Assembly: GCA_016235595.1 (NCBI GenBank)
Contig: JACRJX010000008.1
Location: 41,092 to 105,091, forward strand
Source of the DNA: Verrucomicrobiota bacterium
Lineage (GTDB): Bacteria; Verrucomicrobiota; Verrucomicrobiia; CAIQCK01
Length of the DNA: 64,000 nucleotides
Direction: 5' to 3'
Shown: positions 34,498-43,429 of the stretch, piece after piece
How the letters are laid out: every line of letters starts with the position of its first letter
Position numbering within the stretch: the first letter of the stretch is position 1
Position numbers and translations under genes: made by a program
The notes under the pieces: model-generated
Told to the model about the DNA's origin: nothing
The model's database searches: none
The model's input: the letters and a program-made list of their open reading frames with translations, nothing else

Positions 34498-35034
34498 TCA
34501 GACCTTCTCGACTTTTTCGTAAACGACCAGTTCGTCCCGCCCTTGGAGGTCGTTGGGATGATAGCGCGGAATCGGCATCTCGATCTGCTTGAACTTCACC
34601 GGGGCGGTCTTCTTGTCCACGAGACCGACCGCAACGGCCACGCCGTAGATGATCGCCTCGGGCCGCGGCGGGCAGCCGGGGATGTAGAAGTTCACGGGCA
34701 CAACCTTCTCGACGGGGCCGAGAACGGAATAGGTGTCATACCAGATGCCGCCGCCGCAAGCGCACGAGCCGATGGCAAAAACGAGCTTCGGCGCGGGCAT
34801 GGCATCGTAGGCGCGCCTGAGCGCCTTGGCAGTGGAACGCATCGCAGGACCCTGGCAAAGCATCACGTCCGCGTGGCGCGGAGAGCCGACCAACTTGATG
34901 CCGAAGCGCTCGACGTCGTAGTAAGGCGTGAGGACGTTGAGCACCTCGATGTCGCAGCCGTTGCAGCCGCCGCTGTTGGCGTGATACACCCACAGCGACC
35001 GGCCGAACATTTTCTGGCAGAGGTTTTTCAGCAT
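34498..35034 (-). CDS. Group 4 [NiFe] hydrogenase small subunit (NuoB/EchC/HycG-like)
   Basis: This 178-residue protein carries the proximal [4Fe-4S] cluster that relays electrons to the [NiFe] centre. It shows GGCNGCDIE (Cys about 24 and 27), IGSCACGGG (about 92) and PGCPPRPE (about 122), the complete set of Cys ligands for the NuoB/HycG family. It is short and has no leader, unlike uptake hydrogenase small subunits. It is the last gene of the six membrane hydrogenase genes and is followed by the aminotransferase after three bases. Confidence 0.9.
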   Translation of the reverse strand: MLKNLCQKMFGRSLWVYHANSGGCNGCDIEVLNVLTPYYDVERFGIKLVGSPRHADVMLCQGPAMRSTAKALRRAYDAMPAPKLVFAIGSCACGGGIWYDTYSVLGPVEKVVPVNFYIPGCPPRPEAIIYGVAVAVGLVDKKTAPVKFKQIEMPIPRYHPNDLQGRDELVVYEKVEKV

Positions 35035-35040
35035 GACGGC

Positions 35041-35565
35041 TCAGTCCATTTCAATCTTGATGTCGTCCACCACCGGCTCGGTGTCGAGATACGACTTCGA
35101 GCGGAACACCCAGCGTTCGTGCGCCACGTCATCGAGGCGATAGCCTTTCAGTTTCAGTTGCTCCAGCGCCGACGGTTCCTTGAAGCAACGGCCGCATCGC
35201 TGACAGGTGCTCATGAACAGTTCCATCCGCTGCTGAATGTCGCCGATGCTGTTCGTGCCGGTCTCGAACTCGTGGCTCATCGTAATGGCTTTTTCCGGAC
35301 AAACATCCGCGCAGCGGCCGCAGTAGGTGCAGCGGCGGCCGAGATACTGGAGGATGCGAATCTCCTGGCAAAGATCGAAGAGGAGGATTTCGCGCGCGGG
35401 GCAATTGTTGGCGCAGCCGCCGCAGCCGGTGCATTTGGCCACGTCGAAGACCGGCCGGCCGCGGAACTTCTCCGGAACCGGCCGCGCCTGCGCCGGATAC
35501 GGCAGTGTCACACGCCCCGCCTTCAGGCAGACCAGCGTTTCTTTGAGTTTGCTCAAGACAGACAT
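35041..35565 (-). CDS. Group 4 hydrogenase ferredoxin subunit (NuoI/EchF/HycF-like)
   Basis: This 174-residue protein has two [4Fe-4S] motifs (CTGCGGCANNCP and CTYCGRCADVCP, about residues 47-95) that pass electrons from ferredoxin to the NuoB-like subunit. A third CQRCGRC motif near residue 125 is extra compared with a minimal NuoI. It may form a zinc or Fe-S site, as in some HycF-like proteins. GAGGTG lies just before the ATG. Six bases separate it from the next gene. Confidence 0.88.
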   Translation of the reverse strand: MSVLSKLKETLVCLKAGRVTLPYPAQARPVPEKFRGRPVFDVAKCTGCGGCANNCPAREILLFDLCQEIRILQYLGRRCTYCGRCADVCPEKAITMSHEFETGTNSIGDIQQRMELFMSTCQRCGRCFKEPSALEQLKLKGYRLDDVAHERWVFRSKSYLDTEPVVDDIKIEMD

Positions 35566-35578
35566 GCGTTCACCTCAA

Positions 35579-36505
35579 TCAGTAGCCATAGCTCGCCAAC
35601 ACCAGCGCCACCAGCGCCACCACCAGCAGGCCCGCGAAGTAACGGATGGCCTGGTCAATCCGGTAGCGCGCGTGCGTCGCCGCCACCAGCGTCACGAACA
35701 GCACGAGACCCGTGACCTTCGCCCAAAACACCAGCCAGCCCAGCGGAAACATCAGGCTCGAGCCCCACGGCACAAACAGCGTCACGAAAAGCGCGCTGTA
35801 AATGACGAGCTTGGCCATCTGCGCGTATTTGAAAAGCGCCAGCTTCGGTCCGGAGTATTCCATGAGCGGGCCTTCCATCAATTCGGTTTCCGCCTCCGAG
35901 ATGTCGAACGGCACGCGCTGCACGAAGGCTTGGAACGACAGCAGCATCACAGCCAGCATGATCACGCCCGACCACGGAAACGCAGCGCTTGCGTAAACCG
36001 ATCCGTTCAGCACGGTGTCGAGCCGGAACGAATGCGTGTGCACGGCGCCGACGACCAGGGCGATGGCAAACAACGGCTCCAGCGCAATCATCGTCATCAT
36101 CTCGCGGCTGATGCCGAGCAGCGAGTAGGTGGACCCGGCCGCCAGGCCCGCCAGCAGCGTGCAGATGCCGCAAAGCGTCAGCAGGTAAATCAGCAAGATC
36201 ACATCACCCACGGCATTCATCGGCGCCGCGCAGCCCATCGGCACGAGGCAGGCGATCGTCAGCACCGTCGCCAGCGACAGGTAGACGGCAAAGCGCTGCA
36301 TGAGTGGCGATTCGCCGGATTCGATGTCCTCCTTGCCAAGCAACTTCAGCAAATCGAAATAGGGCTGCCAGACCGGCGGGCCCTGGCGGGACTGGATGAG
36401 CGCCGTGATCTTGCGCAGCACGCCCTGGAAGAACGGCGCCACCAGCAGCACGATGACCACGTTCGCCAGTCCGATCAGAATCATCCAAATGATGTTGCGG
36501 TGCAT
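35579..36505 (-). CDS. Group 4 hydrogenase membrane subunit (NuoH/EchB/HycD-like)
   Basis: This 308-residue protein has about eight transmembrane helices and forms the membrane foot linking the hydrogenase arm to the antiporter-like subunits. Typical features include RIT-type RKITALIQSRQGPPVWQPY and PFDISEAETELMEGPLMEYSG, with the conserved Glu-rich loop of the quinone or proton-channel region. Length is normal for EchB/HycD. It starts six bases after the large-subunit gene ends. Confidence 0.9.
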   Translation of the reverse strand: MHRNIIWMILIGLANVVIVLLVAPFFQGVLRKITALIQSRQGPPVWQPYFDLLKLLGKEDIESGESPLMQRFAVYLSLATVLTIACLVPMGCAAPMNAVGDVILLIYLLTLCGICTLLAGLAAGSTYSLLGISREMMTMIALEPLFAIALVVGAVHTHSFRLDTVLNGSVYASAAFPWSGVIMLAVMLLSFQAFVQRVPFDISEAETELMEGPLMEYSGPKLALFKYAQMAKLVIYSALFVTLFVPWGSSLMFPLGWLVFWAKVTGLVLFVTLVAATHARYRIDQAIRYFAGLLVVALVALVLASYGY

Positions 36506-36511
36506 ATCCGA

Positions 36512-38188
36512 TTACGCCTTCTTCGCGCGCGTCAGCTTGATCAACTCCTCCTGCGTCCAGACCTTCGCCACGCCGGAACGCAGGTCGATCGTCTCCAACC
36601 GATCCGTGCACGAAAAACACGGGTCAATGCTGCCGAGCGAGATCGTCATGTCAGCGAACTGCTGGTCCTTGATCATCGCCGGGATGCCCTGGAGATTCTG
36701 GTAAGTCGGGGCGCGCACGCGCCAGCGGCGCGGGCGGTTGTTCTCACCGGTGATGACAAAATGATGGCTCTCGCCGCGCGGCGCTTCCACCGATGAGAGG
36801 CCAAATCGCCCCACCGGCAGTTCGTCCTTGAGCGGCAGGTGCAGCGGCCCGTCTTCCATCTTCTCAAGGCACTGGCGGATGATCTTGATGGACTCAAACA
36901 CCTCGTTGGCCCGAACCAGCACGCGCGACCAGACGTCGCAGCCTCCTTCGACGATCACCTTGAAGTCCAGGCGGTCGTAGGCGGCATACGGATGATCGCG
37001 CCGGCAATCAATGTCCGCGCCCGCCGCTCGCGCCACAGGGCCCACAAGGCCGGCGTTCTTCACGAGGTTGCGGTCCGCGACGCCCACGCCGCGCGTGCGC
37101 TTCTGGATGTTCTTGTCCTTGCTGACGGCGGCAACCACCGGCCGCCATTCGGCCTCGAGCTTGTCCAGCACGCCGCGCAGCTCATCCTTCACTTCCGGCG
37201 TGATGTCCCACCGCACACCGCCGATGACGCAAAGCGCGTAGGTCTTGCGATTGCCGCTGATTTTTTCCGCAATCCACATGATGGGCTCGCGAATGCGCCA
37301 GCTCTGCATGAACAGCGTGTCGAAGCCGACGATGTGACAGGCGAGACCCACCCAGAGCAGATGGCTGTGCAGGCGCTCGATCTCCAGCATGATCGTGCGG
37401 ATGTATTCGGCGCGCGGCGGCGGCTTGATGGCCGCGGCGCTTTCGACGGCTTGCGCGTAGGCGACATTGTGCACGCAACCGCAAATGCCGCAGATGCGCT
37501 CGGCCATCATCGGGATTTCGTTGTAGGTGAGCACGGACTCGGCGAGTTTCTCGATGCCGCGGTGCACCATGAAACCGCGATACTCGCAGCCGCGCACCAT
37601 TTCGCCCTCGATGTAGAGCCGGAAGTGCGTCGGCTCGTCCAGCGTGGGATGGAACGGCCCGAACGGCACCACTGTGCAGCCTTCCGGCGGTTCATCGAAC
37701 TTGAACTCCTTCGTGTCGTCGAAACCTTCGGGCACCTGGTTCCACGCGAAATCCTTGCGCAGCGGATGCACACCATCGGGCCAGCCGTCCGGCAACACCA
37801 GCCGTTTCAGGTAGCGGTGGCCCACCGGCTCAATGCCGATCAGGTCGTAGATCTCCCGCTCGGCCCAGTTCGCCGCCGGTACCACGTCGGTAATGCTGTC
37901 CACCTTCGGGTTGTCCGCCGGCACATGCGTGAGCACGCTGCAAAGGAGGTGCTCCCGGTCGAAAGCGAAATCGTGCGCGACGAGGAAGTGGCCGGAGAAC
38001 GGCCGGTCGTCCATGCCAATGCTGATCACATAGCGGGCGTCGAGGTCGCGGAAAAGATACTGGCAGACGGCCTTCAGCGCCGACGCCTCCACAAAGACGA
38101 ACAGGCGTTCGTCGCAAGGCATGTCGGCCCGCTGGACCGCAGCGCCAAACTTTCCCTTCAACAGATTCAGTTTTTCTCGAGCGACCAT
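36512..38188 (-). CDS. Group 4 [NiFe] hydrogenase large subunit fused to a 30-kDa (NuoC-like) domain
   Basis: This 558-residue protein combines a NuoC/EchD-like N-terminal domain (about 1-165, VPAANWAEREIYDLIGI) with a NuoD/HycE-like catalytic domain. The nickel-iron ligands are present: RICGICGCVH (Cys 233, 236) and DPCFSCTDR (Cys 524, 527), so it is a true hydrogenase rather than complex I. A 28-residue tail follows Arg 530 and could be removed by the maturation protease encoded upstream. The NuoC-NuoD fusion is as in E. coli HycE. ATG 38188 is preferred over 38215 because of a GAAAGAAGA ribosome site. Confidence 0.9.
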   Translation of the reverse strand: MVAREKLNLLKGKFGAAVQRADMPCDERLFVFVEASALKAVCQYLFRDLDARYVISIGMDDRPFSGHFLVAHDFAFDREHLLCSVLTHVPADNPKVDSITDVVPAANWAEREIYDLIGIEPVGHRYLKRLVLPDGWPDGVHPLRKDFAWNQVPEGFDDTKEFKFDEPPEGCTVVPFGPFHPTLDEPTHFRLYIEGEMVRGCEYRGFMVHRGIEKLAESVLTYNEIPMMAERICGICGCVHNVAYAQAVESAAAIKPPPRAEYIRTIMLEIERLHSHLLWVGLACHIVGFDTLFMQSWRIREPIMWIAEKISGNRKTYALCVIGGVRWDITPEVKDELRGVLDKLEAEWRPVVAAVSKDKNIQKRTRGVGVADRNLVKNAGLVGPVARAAGADIDCRRDHPYAAYDRLDFKVIVEGGCDVWSRVLVRANEVFESIKIIRQCLEKMEDGPLHLPLKDELPVGRFGLSSVEAPRGESHHFVITGENNRPRRWRVRAPTYQNLQGIPAMIKDQQFADMTISLGSIDPCFSCTDRLETIDLRSGVAKVWTQEELIKLTRAKKA

Positions 38189-38204
38189 GCAAAATCTTCT
38201 TTCT

Positions 38205-40130
38205 TCACTTGTCATCGGACACCGGAACCGGCTCCGCCTGCGGACGAGACGCGCCGCCCATCCAACTCACGCAGCGCTTGATCTCACCGTAAAAGTTGCG
38301 GGCGCGATAACGATGCATATCGGCCTCCTTGACGTAACCGCACAGCCAGGGTTTCGCCGAGCGACGCTGCGAGCCGCCCAGTTTGGCCACACGCCGCGTC
38401 ACGAGGAATATCGTCCCCAGCACGAGCGCCAGGATGACCGGCGCGTAAATGGATTCGTGGTTCAGGCCGCCGAGACCCGTCCATCCACCGGGAGCGAGAA
38501 GCGTGGCGCCGGCCAGCACTTCACCAAATCCATGCCGGCTTCCTTCCAACGCATGGCGGATGATCGAAATCGGCAGCACCGGCAGCAATCCAAAAAGAAC
38601 ACACACCGCCGCCAGCGCAATCTGTGGCACGCGCATTTTCCAGCCCACCTCCAGCACACGGTGTTTCCGGGCTTTTTCCGCCACCAGCGCGCTGGTCCGT
38701 GTCAGGAACATCACGCCGAAAAACTTCATGAACAACGCCAGCGTGACGGCGCTGGTGATGATGGCCACCATCACGCACAACGGCAGCAGCCGGCACGCCG
38801 GGTAACCTTGGATGGCTGCGGTGAAGATACTCCACTTGCTGGCGAAACCGCTGAAGAGAGGCACGCCCGCGATCGAGAACGACGCGATGAGCGTCGTGAC
38901 CGCCGTCACAGGCATGAAACGCATCAAGCCGCCCAGCTTGTTCAGGTCCTGCGTGGATGTCGCGTGAAGCACGGAGCCGGCGTTGAGGAACAACAGGCTC
39001 TTGAAGATGCCGTGATTGAGCGTGTGAAACAGCGCGCCATAGAACGCCGCCACGCCCAGCGCCGCGATCGCGCTGTCCTTCGAACCTATCAACGTCATGC
39101 AAACGCCCAATCCCAACAGGATGTAACCCGCCTGCCCGATCGTGGAGAAAGCCAGCAGACGTTTCGACAAATCCTGTTTCAGCGCCTGCACCGTGCCGGT
39201 AAACAGCGTGATCGTGCCGAGCAACGTCAGGGCAATCCCCCAATAGTGAACGGGATAATCCCCACACGCATTGGCCGGCACAAGCCAGAGGAAGTAGCGC
39301 ATCAGACCATACACGCCGGTCTTAATCATCACGCCGGAGAGCATCGCGCTGACCGGCGACGGCGCGGCAGGATGCGCGTCCGGCAGCCAGATTTGTCCAA
39401 ATGGCCACATGCCCATCTTGATGCCGAAGCCGATGAGAAACAGCGCCAAAGCCATCGCGACCGTGCCGGGATTCTTGAGCAAAAGCTGCGGCATGTTGCT
39501 GCTCACGCTGTCAAAATCATACATCAACATCGAGGACGCGCCCGACGGTCCACCCGCGACGACGAGCAATTGCGCGCCGATCATGCTCACGGCGCAGGCG
39601 ATCTGCATCATGATCAGGAACTTGTTGGCGGCGCGGAGCCGGCCGGGATTCTTCGGATCGAAGCGGATCAGCGTGTAACCCGTCAGCGTCATCATCTGCC
39701 AGAAGATGAAGAAGAACCACATCATGTCGGTGGTGCTGATGAGGCCATACATCGCGACGATGAAAAGGAGGAAATCCGGATAGTAGCGCCCTGTCCCATG
39801 CTCCAAGTGGTGCTGCATGTATTCGACGGAATAAAGCGCGGCGGGCATCGCGACGGTCGCGACAAGTCCGAGAAACACCGCGCTCAAACCATCCACATGC
39901 AACCGAAGCGCAAAACCGAACGCGGGCACGGCGAGACACGTGACCGGTTTGCCTGAACCAAACATCAGCACGCTGGTGACGCCCGCCAGAACCAGCAGGC
40001 TCGACACAACCACCGTGCCAAACGCAATCCACCCAACAGTGGACTTGCGGCACGCTCCCGTCCAAGTCGCCAACGCCCCGCTGAGACAGATCAGCATGGC
40101 GGCGGCAACGGCATATTCAGCATTGATCAT
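38205..40130 (-). CDS. Antiporter-like membrane subunit 2 of the hydrogenase (NuoL/M, HyfB-like)
   Basis: This 641-residue protein has about 14-16 transmembrane helices and forms a proton- or sodium-pumping module. Conserved parts include GFGIKMGMWPFGQIWLPDAH with the TM7-8 Lys, and PSPVSAMLSGVMIKTGVYG with a second Lys. However, the TM5 motif reads FWQMMTL with Gln 145, where NuoM-family proteins have a conserved Glu. ATG 40130 is chosen because the longer frame to 40340 reads into the previous gene; the real protein starts with MINAEYAVAA. It is closely similar to the subunit encoded just upstream and probably arose by duplication. Confidence 0.85.
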   Translation of the reverse strand: MINAEYAVAAAMLICLSGALATWTGACRKSTVGWIAFGTVVVSSLLVLAGVTSVLMFGSGKPVTCLAVPAFGFALRLHVDGLSAVFLGLVATVAMPAALYSVEYMQHHLEHGTGRYYPDFLLFIVAMYGLISTTDMMWFFFIFWQMMTLTGYTLIRFDPKNPGRLRAANKFLIMMQIACAVSMIGAQLLVVAGGPSGASSMLMYDFDSVSSNMPQLLLKNPGTVAMALALFLIGFGIKMGMWPFGQIWLPDAHPAAPSPVSAMLSGVMIKTGVYGLMRYFLWLVPANACGDYPVHYWGIALTLLGTITLFTGTVQALKQDLSKRLLAFSTIGQAGYILLGLGVCMTLIGSKDSAIAALGVAAFYGALFHTLNHGIFKSLLFLNAGSVLHATSTQDLNKLGGLMRFMPVTAVTTLIASFSIAGVPLFSGFASKWSIFTAAIQGYPACRLLPLCVMVAIITSAVTLALFMKFFGVMFLTRTSALVAEKARKHRVLEVGWKMRVPQIALAAVCVLFGLLPVLPISIIRHALEGSRHGFGEVLAGATLLAPGGWTGLGGLNHESIYAPVILALVLGTIFLVTRRVAKLGGSQRRSAKPWLCGYVKEADMHRYRARNFYGEIKRCVSWMGGASRPQAEPVPVSDDK

Positions 40131-40137
40131 GATTAAA

Positions 40138-42084
40138 CTAGTGTGAATGTGGCTGTGACACGGAATGAGTCCGGCTCGTGCCGTGATGAGACGACGGCAT
40201 TCCGCCCAGCCAGTGAAAATAACGTTTGATCTCGCCGTAGAAATTGTGCGCGCCGTAGCGATGACAATCCGCCTCGAGCACGTAGCCACAAAACCACGGC
40301 ACATCGGCGCGGCGCGGCGCGCTGCCGAGTTTCGAGACAAACCGGGTTACAACGAACGCCAAACCCAGCACGACCGCGAGCGCAACCGGTGCGAACAACG
40401 CGGCGGAGTTCAGCTCCTCCAGTCCGCGCAGCGGATCGCCCGCCATCGGCGCAGCCTTGGCCAACAGAGCGCCAAACCCCTGCTGTTGGCTGGCGTTCAT
40501 CGCGGATTGTATCAGGTTGAACGCGATGGCCGGCAATACGCCGAGCAACACGCAGAAGAATGCGAGCACAACCTGCGGCAACTGCATCATCCAGCCCACT
40601 TCAAGCCGGCCGCGTTTGGCCGCCTGCGCGGTGACGAGCTTGCTGGTCCGCGAGAGGAAGCTGACCCCGAAGAACTTGATGAACGACGCCAGCGTCAACG
40701 CGCTGGTCAGGATGGCGATGACGGCGCAGACGGCGAGATACTTCGCGCTGCCGCTGCCCTGCACCGCTGCAACATAGATGCTCCATTTGCTGACGAAGCC
40801 GTTGAACAGCGGCACGCCGGAAATCGAAAACGACGCAATCATCGCCGTGATCGCGGTGAGCGGCATGAACTTGATCAGCCCGCCCATCTTGTTCAGGTCT
40901 TGCGTGCCCGTGGCGTGCAGCATTGAGCCGGCGTTGAGAAACAGCAGGCCCTTGAACAAACCGTGATTCAGCACATGGAACAGCGCGCCGAACAAGCCGA
41001 TCGTGGCGAGCGCCGCGGCGTTCGGGCCGGCGACCGGCAGCAACGCCATGCACGCGCCGGTCCCGAGCAGGATGTAACCAATCTGGCCAATGCTGTGAAA
41101 CGCGAGCAGCCGCTTCGATTGTTCCTGCCTCAACGCCTGCATGGTGCCCGTGAAGAGCGTGATCGTGCCCAGCACGGCGACGACGCAGCCCCATTTCGCG
41201 AGCGGGTAGTCGGCCACAGCGGCCGGCGGAACGAGCCAGAGGAAGTAACGCATCAGGCCATACACGCCGGTCTTGATCATCACGCCGGAGAGCATCGCGC
41301 TGACCGGCGACGGCGCGGCAGGATGCGCGTCTGGCAGCCAGATTTGTCCAAATGGCCACATGCCCATCTTGATGCCGAAGCCAACCAGGAACAGCGCGAA
41401 CGCCAGCGCGGTCACGCCGGACCTCGTGGCAAGCATCGCGGGCAGGTTCGCGCTGACCGTGTCAAAGTCATACTTCAACGCCGCGCTGCCGCTGACCGAC
41501 GCGCCCGTCACCGCGAGCAGTTCGGCGCCGATCATCGTCGCGACGCAGGCAATCTGCATCATGATGAGGTATTTGTTCGCGGCGCGGATGTTCTCCGGCT
41601 TCTTGTTCTCGAAGCGGATGAGCGCGTATCCCGGCAGCGTCATCATCTGCCAGAAGATGAAGAAGAACCACATCATGTCGGTGGTGCTCACCAACCCATA
41701 CATCGCGGCGAGGAACAGCAGGAAGTTCGGGTAGTAACGCGCCACGCTGTAATCTTCGTAGTGCCGCATGTAGGTGATGGAATAGAACGCCGCCGGCACC
41801 GCAATCAGCGCCGTCAGCATCAGGAACAGTGCCGTCAACCCATCCACATGGATGCGCAGTGCGAAGCCAAACCTCGGCATCGCCCAAAACGCCGCCGGAT
41901 GCGGCGAAGGCCCGACCGTCAGCACATGCGCCACGGCAGAGAAAATCAGACCCGCTGTCGCTGCCGTCACGATGAACGCGAGCCAGCCCGCCACGGTTTT
42001 GTTCCGCGACACCAGCAGCGTCAGCGCCGCCCCGGCCATGCAGAGCAGGATCGAAGCAACGACAGCTTTTTCGGGAGTCATCAT
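40138..42084 (-). CDS. Antiporter-like membrane subunit 1 of the hydrogenase (NuoL/M, HyfB-like)
   Basis: This 648-residue paralogue of the next protein has the same domain order. Its TM5 motif FWQMMTL also has Gln (146) in place of Glu. The Lys residues in GFGIKMGMWPFGQIW and VMIKTGVYG are present. The ATG at 42084 overlaps the stop of the maturation protease gene as ATGA. Two such subunits would make a longer pumping arm than in a minimal Ech complex. The ion (H+ or Na+) cannot be inferred. Confidence 0.85.
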   Translation of the reverse strand: MMTPEKAVVASILLCMAGAALTLLVSRNKTVAGWLAFIVTAATAGLIFSAVAHVLTVGPSPHPAAFWAMPRFGFALRIHVDGLTALFLMLTALIAVPAAFYSITYMRHYEDYSVARYYPNFLLFLAAMYGLVSTTDMMWFFFIFWQMMTLPGYALIRFENKKPENIRAANKYLIMMQIACVATMIGAELLAVTGASVSGSAALKYDFDTVSANLPAMLATRSGVTALAFALFLVGFGIKMGMWPFGQIWLPDAHPAAPSPVSAMLSGVMIKTGVYGLMRYFLWLVPPAAVADYPLAKWGCVVAVLGTITLFTGTMQALRQEQSKRLLAFHSIGQIGYILLGTGACMALLPVAGPNAAALATIGLFGALFHVLNHGLFKGLLFLNAGSMLHATGTQDLNKMGGLIKFMPLTAITAMIASFSISGVPLFNGFVSKWSIYVAAVQGSGSAKYLAVCAVIAILTSALTLASFIKFFGVSFLSRTSKLVTAQAAKRGRLEVGWMMQLPQVVLAFFCVLLGVLPAIAFNLIQSAMNASQQQGFGALLAKAAPMAGDPLRGLEELNSAALFAPVALAVVLGLAFVVTRFVSKLGSAPRRADVPWFCGYVLEADCHRYGAHNFYGEIKRYFHWLGGMPSSHHGTSRTHSVSQPHSH

Positions 42085-42581
42085 ACGATGGCAGATGCGA
42101 CGGAAGCGCACGCGGGCATCTTGCTCAGAAGTTCGACCAATGCTTCGAGCGTTCTCTGGACGGTCGGCGTCAGGCCAGCGCCGGGCTTAAGCGACTCCGG
42201 CTGGACGCCAAGAAGCCATGCCCGCGTCGAGCCGTTGGCCTCGATCCATTTCGCCAGCAAGCCCAGCGAAATCTTGTGCGTAGAGATCTGCGGAAAGCGC
42301 GCTGACATCTCCTCCGCGTTCAAAAAGACCACCGAGCCGGGCGCGCTGCCAGACTCAACGGCGTCGAGGAAAATCAGATGATTGAAGCCTCCACCGACAA
42401 CGCGGCCAACAAAACGATCCGGCGACGCGCCGGCAACGACTACATCCGGCACGCCGGCGGCGGCGAGTGTTTCCGCAAGGCGCACGCCGAAGCCGTCGTC
42501 GCCATAATCGGTGTTGCCGAGACCCATCAGGCAGACGCGGCCCTGGAAGCACACCTCAAGTTGTTCGCGGAGATCAGGCAT
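42081..42581 (-). CDS. Hydrogenase maturation protease (HycI/HyaD family)
   Basis: This 166-residue endopeptidase cuts the C-terminal tail of [NiFe] large subunits after nickel insertion. It shows the family signature MGLGNTDYGDDGFG at the N-terminus, LIFLDAVESG in the middle (with the second metal-ligand Asp) and STHKISLGLLAKW with the third ligand His. The ATG overlaps the upstream stop by one base (TGATG), and its own stop overlaps the next ATG. Both hydrogenases in the cluster have cleavable tails, so it could serve either. Confidence 0.85.
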   Translation of the reverse strand: MPDLREQLEVCFQGRVCLMGLGNTDYGDDGFGVRLAETLAAAGVPDVVVAGASPDRFVGRVVGGGFNHLIFLDAVESGSAPGSVVFLNAEEMSARFPQISTHKISLGLLAKWIEANGSTRAWLLGVQPESLKPGAGLTPTVQRTLEALVELLSKMPACASVASAIV

Positions 42582-43429
42582 CAGATATCTTCGCCAAGTT
42601 TCTGGATTTGCTCGTAGGTGAACACCGGTCCGTCCACACAGACGTAGGCGACACCGATGCAGCAGTGGCCGCACTTGCCGACGCCACACTTCATGTAGCG
42701 TTCCAGCGTCGAAACGATGTTCTTGTCCTGAAAACCAAGGGCCTTGAGGTCCTTGATGACGAAGCGGAACATGATCGGCGGGCCGCATACGAATGCGACC
42801 GTGTCGTCCACCGCCACCTGCACGCCGGGTTTCTTGAACAGGCTGCCGACGACGCCGACGTTGCCGGTCCAGCCGTCAGCGGCGCGATCCACAGTGAGAT
42901 GGCACTCGACGCCGGCGGATTTCTCCCACTCGCGCAGGTTGTCGCGATACATCAGGTCGCGCGGCGTCTTGGATCCAAGGAAGATCTGGATGCGCTTGTA
43001 TTTCTCGCGATGAGCCAGCGCATAGATGATGCACGAGCGCAACGGAATCAGGCCGATGCCGCCGGCGACGAATACGAGATTCTTCCCGTAATATTCCTCC
43101 ATCGGGAAGCCGTTGCCGTAGGGGCCGCGCACGGCGAACTTGTCGCCGGGCTTGAGCTGGTGCAACGCTGCGGTGCAACTGCCCACCGTGCGAACCGTGA
43201 AGAACGTTTCCTCTTCCGTCGGACTGGGCGGCAGCGACGCGGGAAACTCACCCGCGCCGAACAGCGACACCTGCGCGAACTGGCCGGGGCGGAATTTCCT
43301 GAACGCCGCCTGCTCCGCCGGATCCACGAAGCGCCAATAGAACGTCTTGACCTCGGCGATTTCGTCCACCACCCGGTCAAGAACCGCAATCTTCGGCAGG
43401 TAAACGTTTTTAACGGGCGACAGGTTCAT
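42581..43429 (-). CDS. FAD/NAD(P)-binding reductase subunit, HydG/PyrK-like
   Basis: This 282-residue protein is a ferredoxin:NAD(P)+ reductase-type flavoprotein: an FAD barrel (FRPGQFAQVSLFG, then GPYGNGFP), an NAD(P) domain (VFVAGGIGLIPLRSC and CGPPIMF) and a C-terminal [2Fe-2S] Cys cluster (CGVGKCGHCCIG...C) as in HydG of sulfhydrogenase and PyrK. It should exchange electrons between NAD(P)H and the adjacent Fe-S subunit. ATG 43429 with a GAGG site upstream is chosen; a TTG at 43438 is an alternative. It overlaps the upstream HydB-like gene by 20 bases. Confidence 0.85.
   Translation of the reverse strand: MNLSPVKNVYLPKIAVLDRVVDEIAEVKTFYWRFVDPAEQAAFRKFRPGQFAQVSLFGAGEFPASLPPSPTEEETFFTVRTVGSCTAALHQLKPGDKFAVRGPYGNGFPMEEYYGKNLVFVAGGIGLIPLRSCIIYALAHREKYKRIQIFLGSKTPRDLMYRDNLREWEKSAGVECHLTVDRAADGWTGNVGVVGSLFKKPGVQVAVDDTVAFVCGPPIMFRFVIKDLKALGFQDKNIVSTLERYMKCGVGKCGHCCIGVAYVCVDGPVFTYEQIQKLGEDI

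Noticed and set aside
34498..42084. Respiratory complex I
   Set aside because: The large subunit retains both pairs of [NiFe] Cys ligands, and NuoE, F, G, J and K genes are missing, so it is a group 4 hydrogenase.
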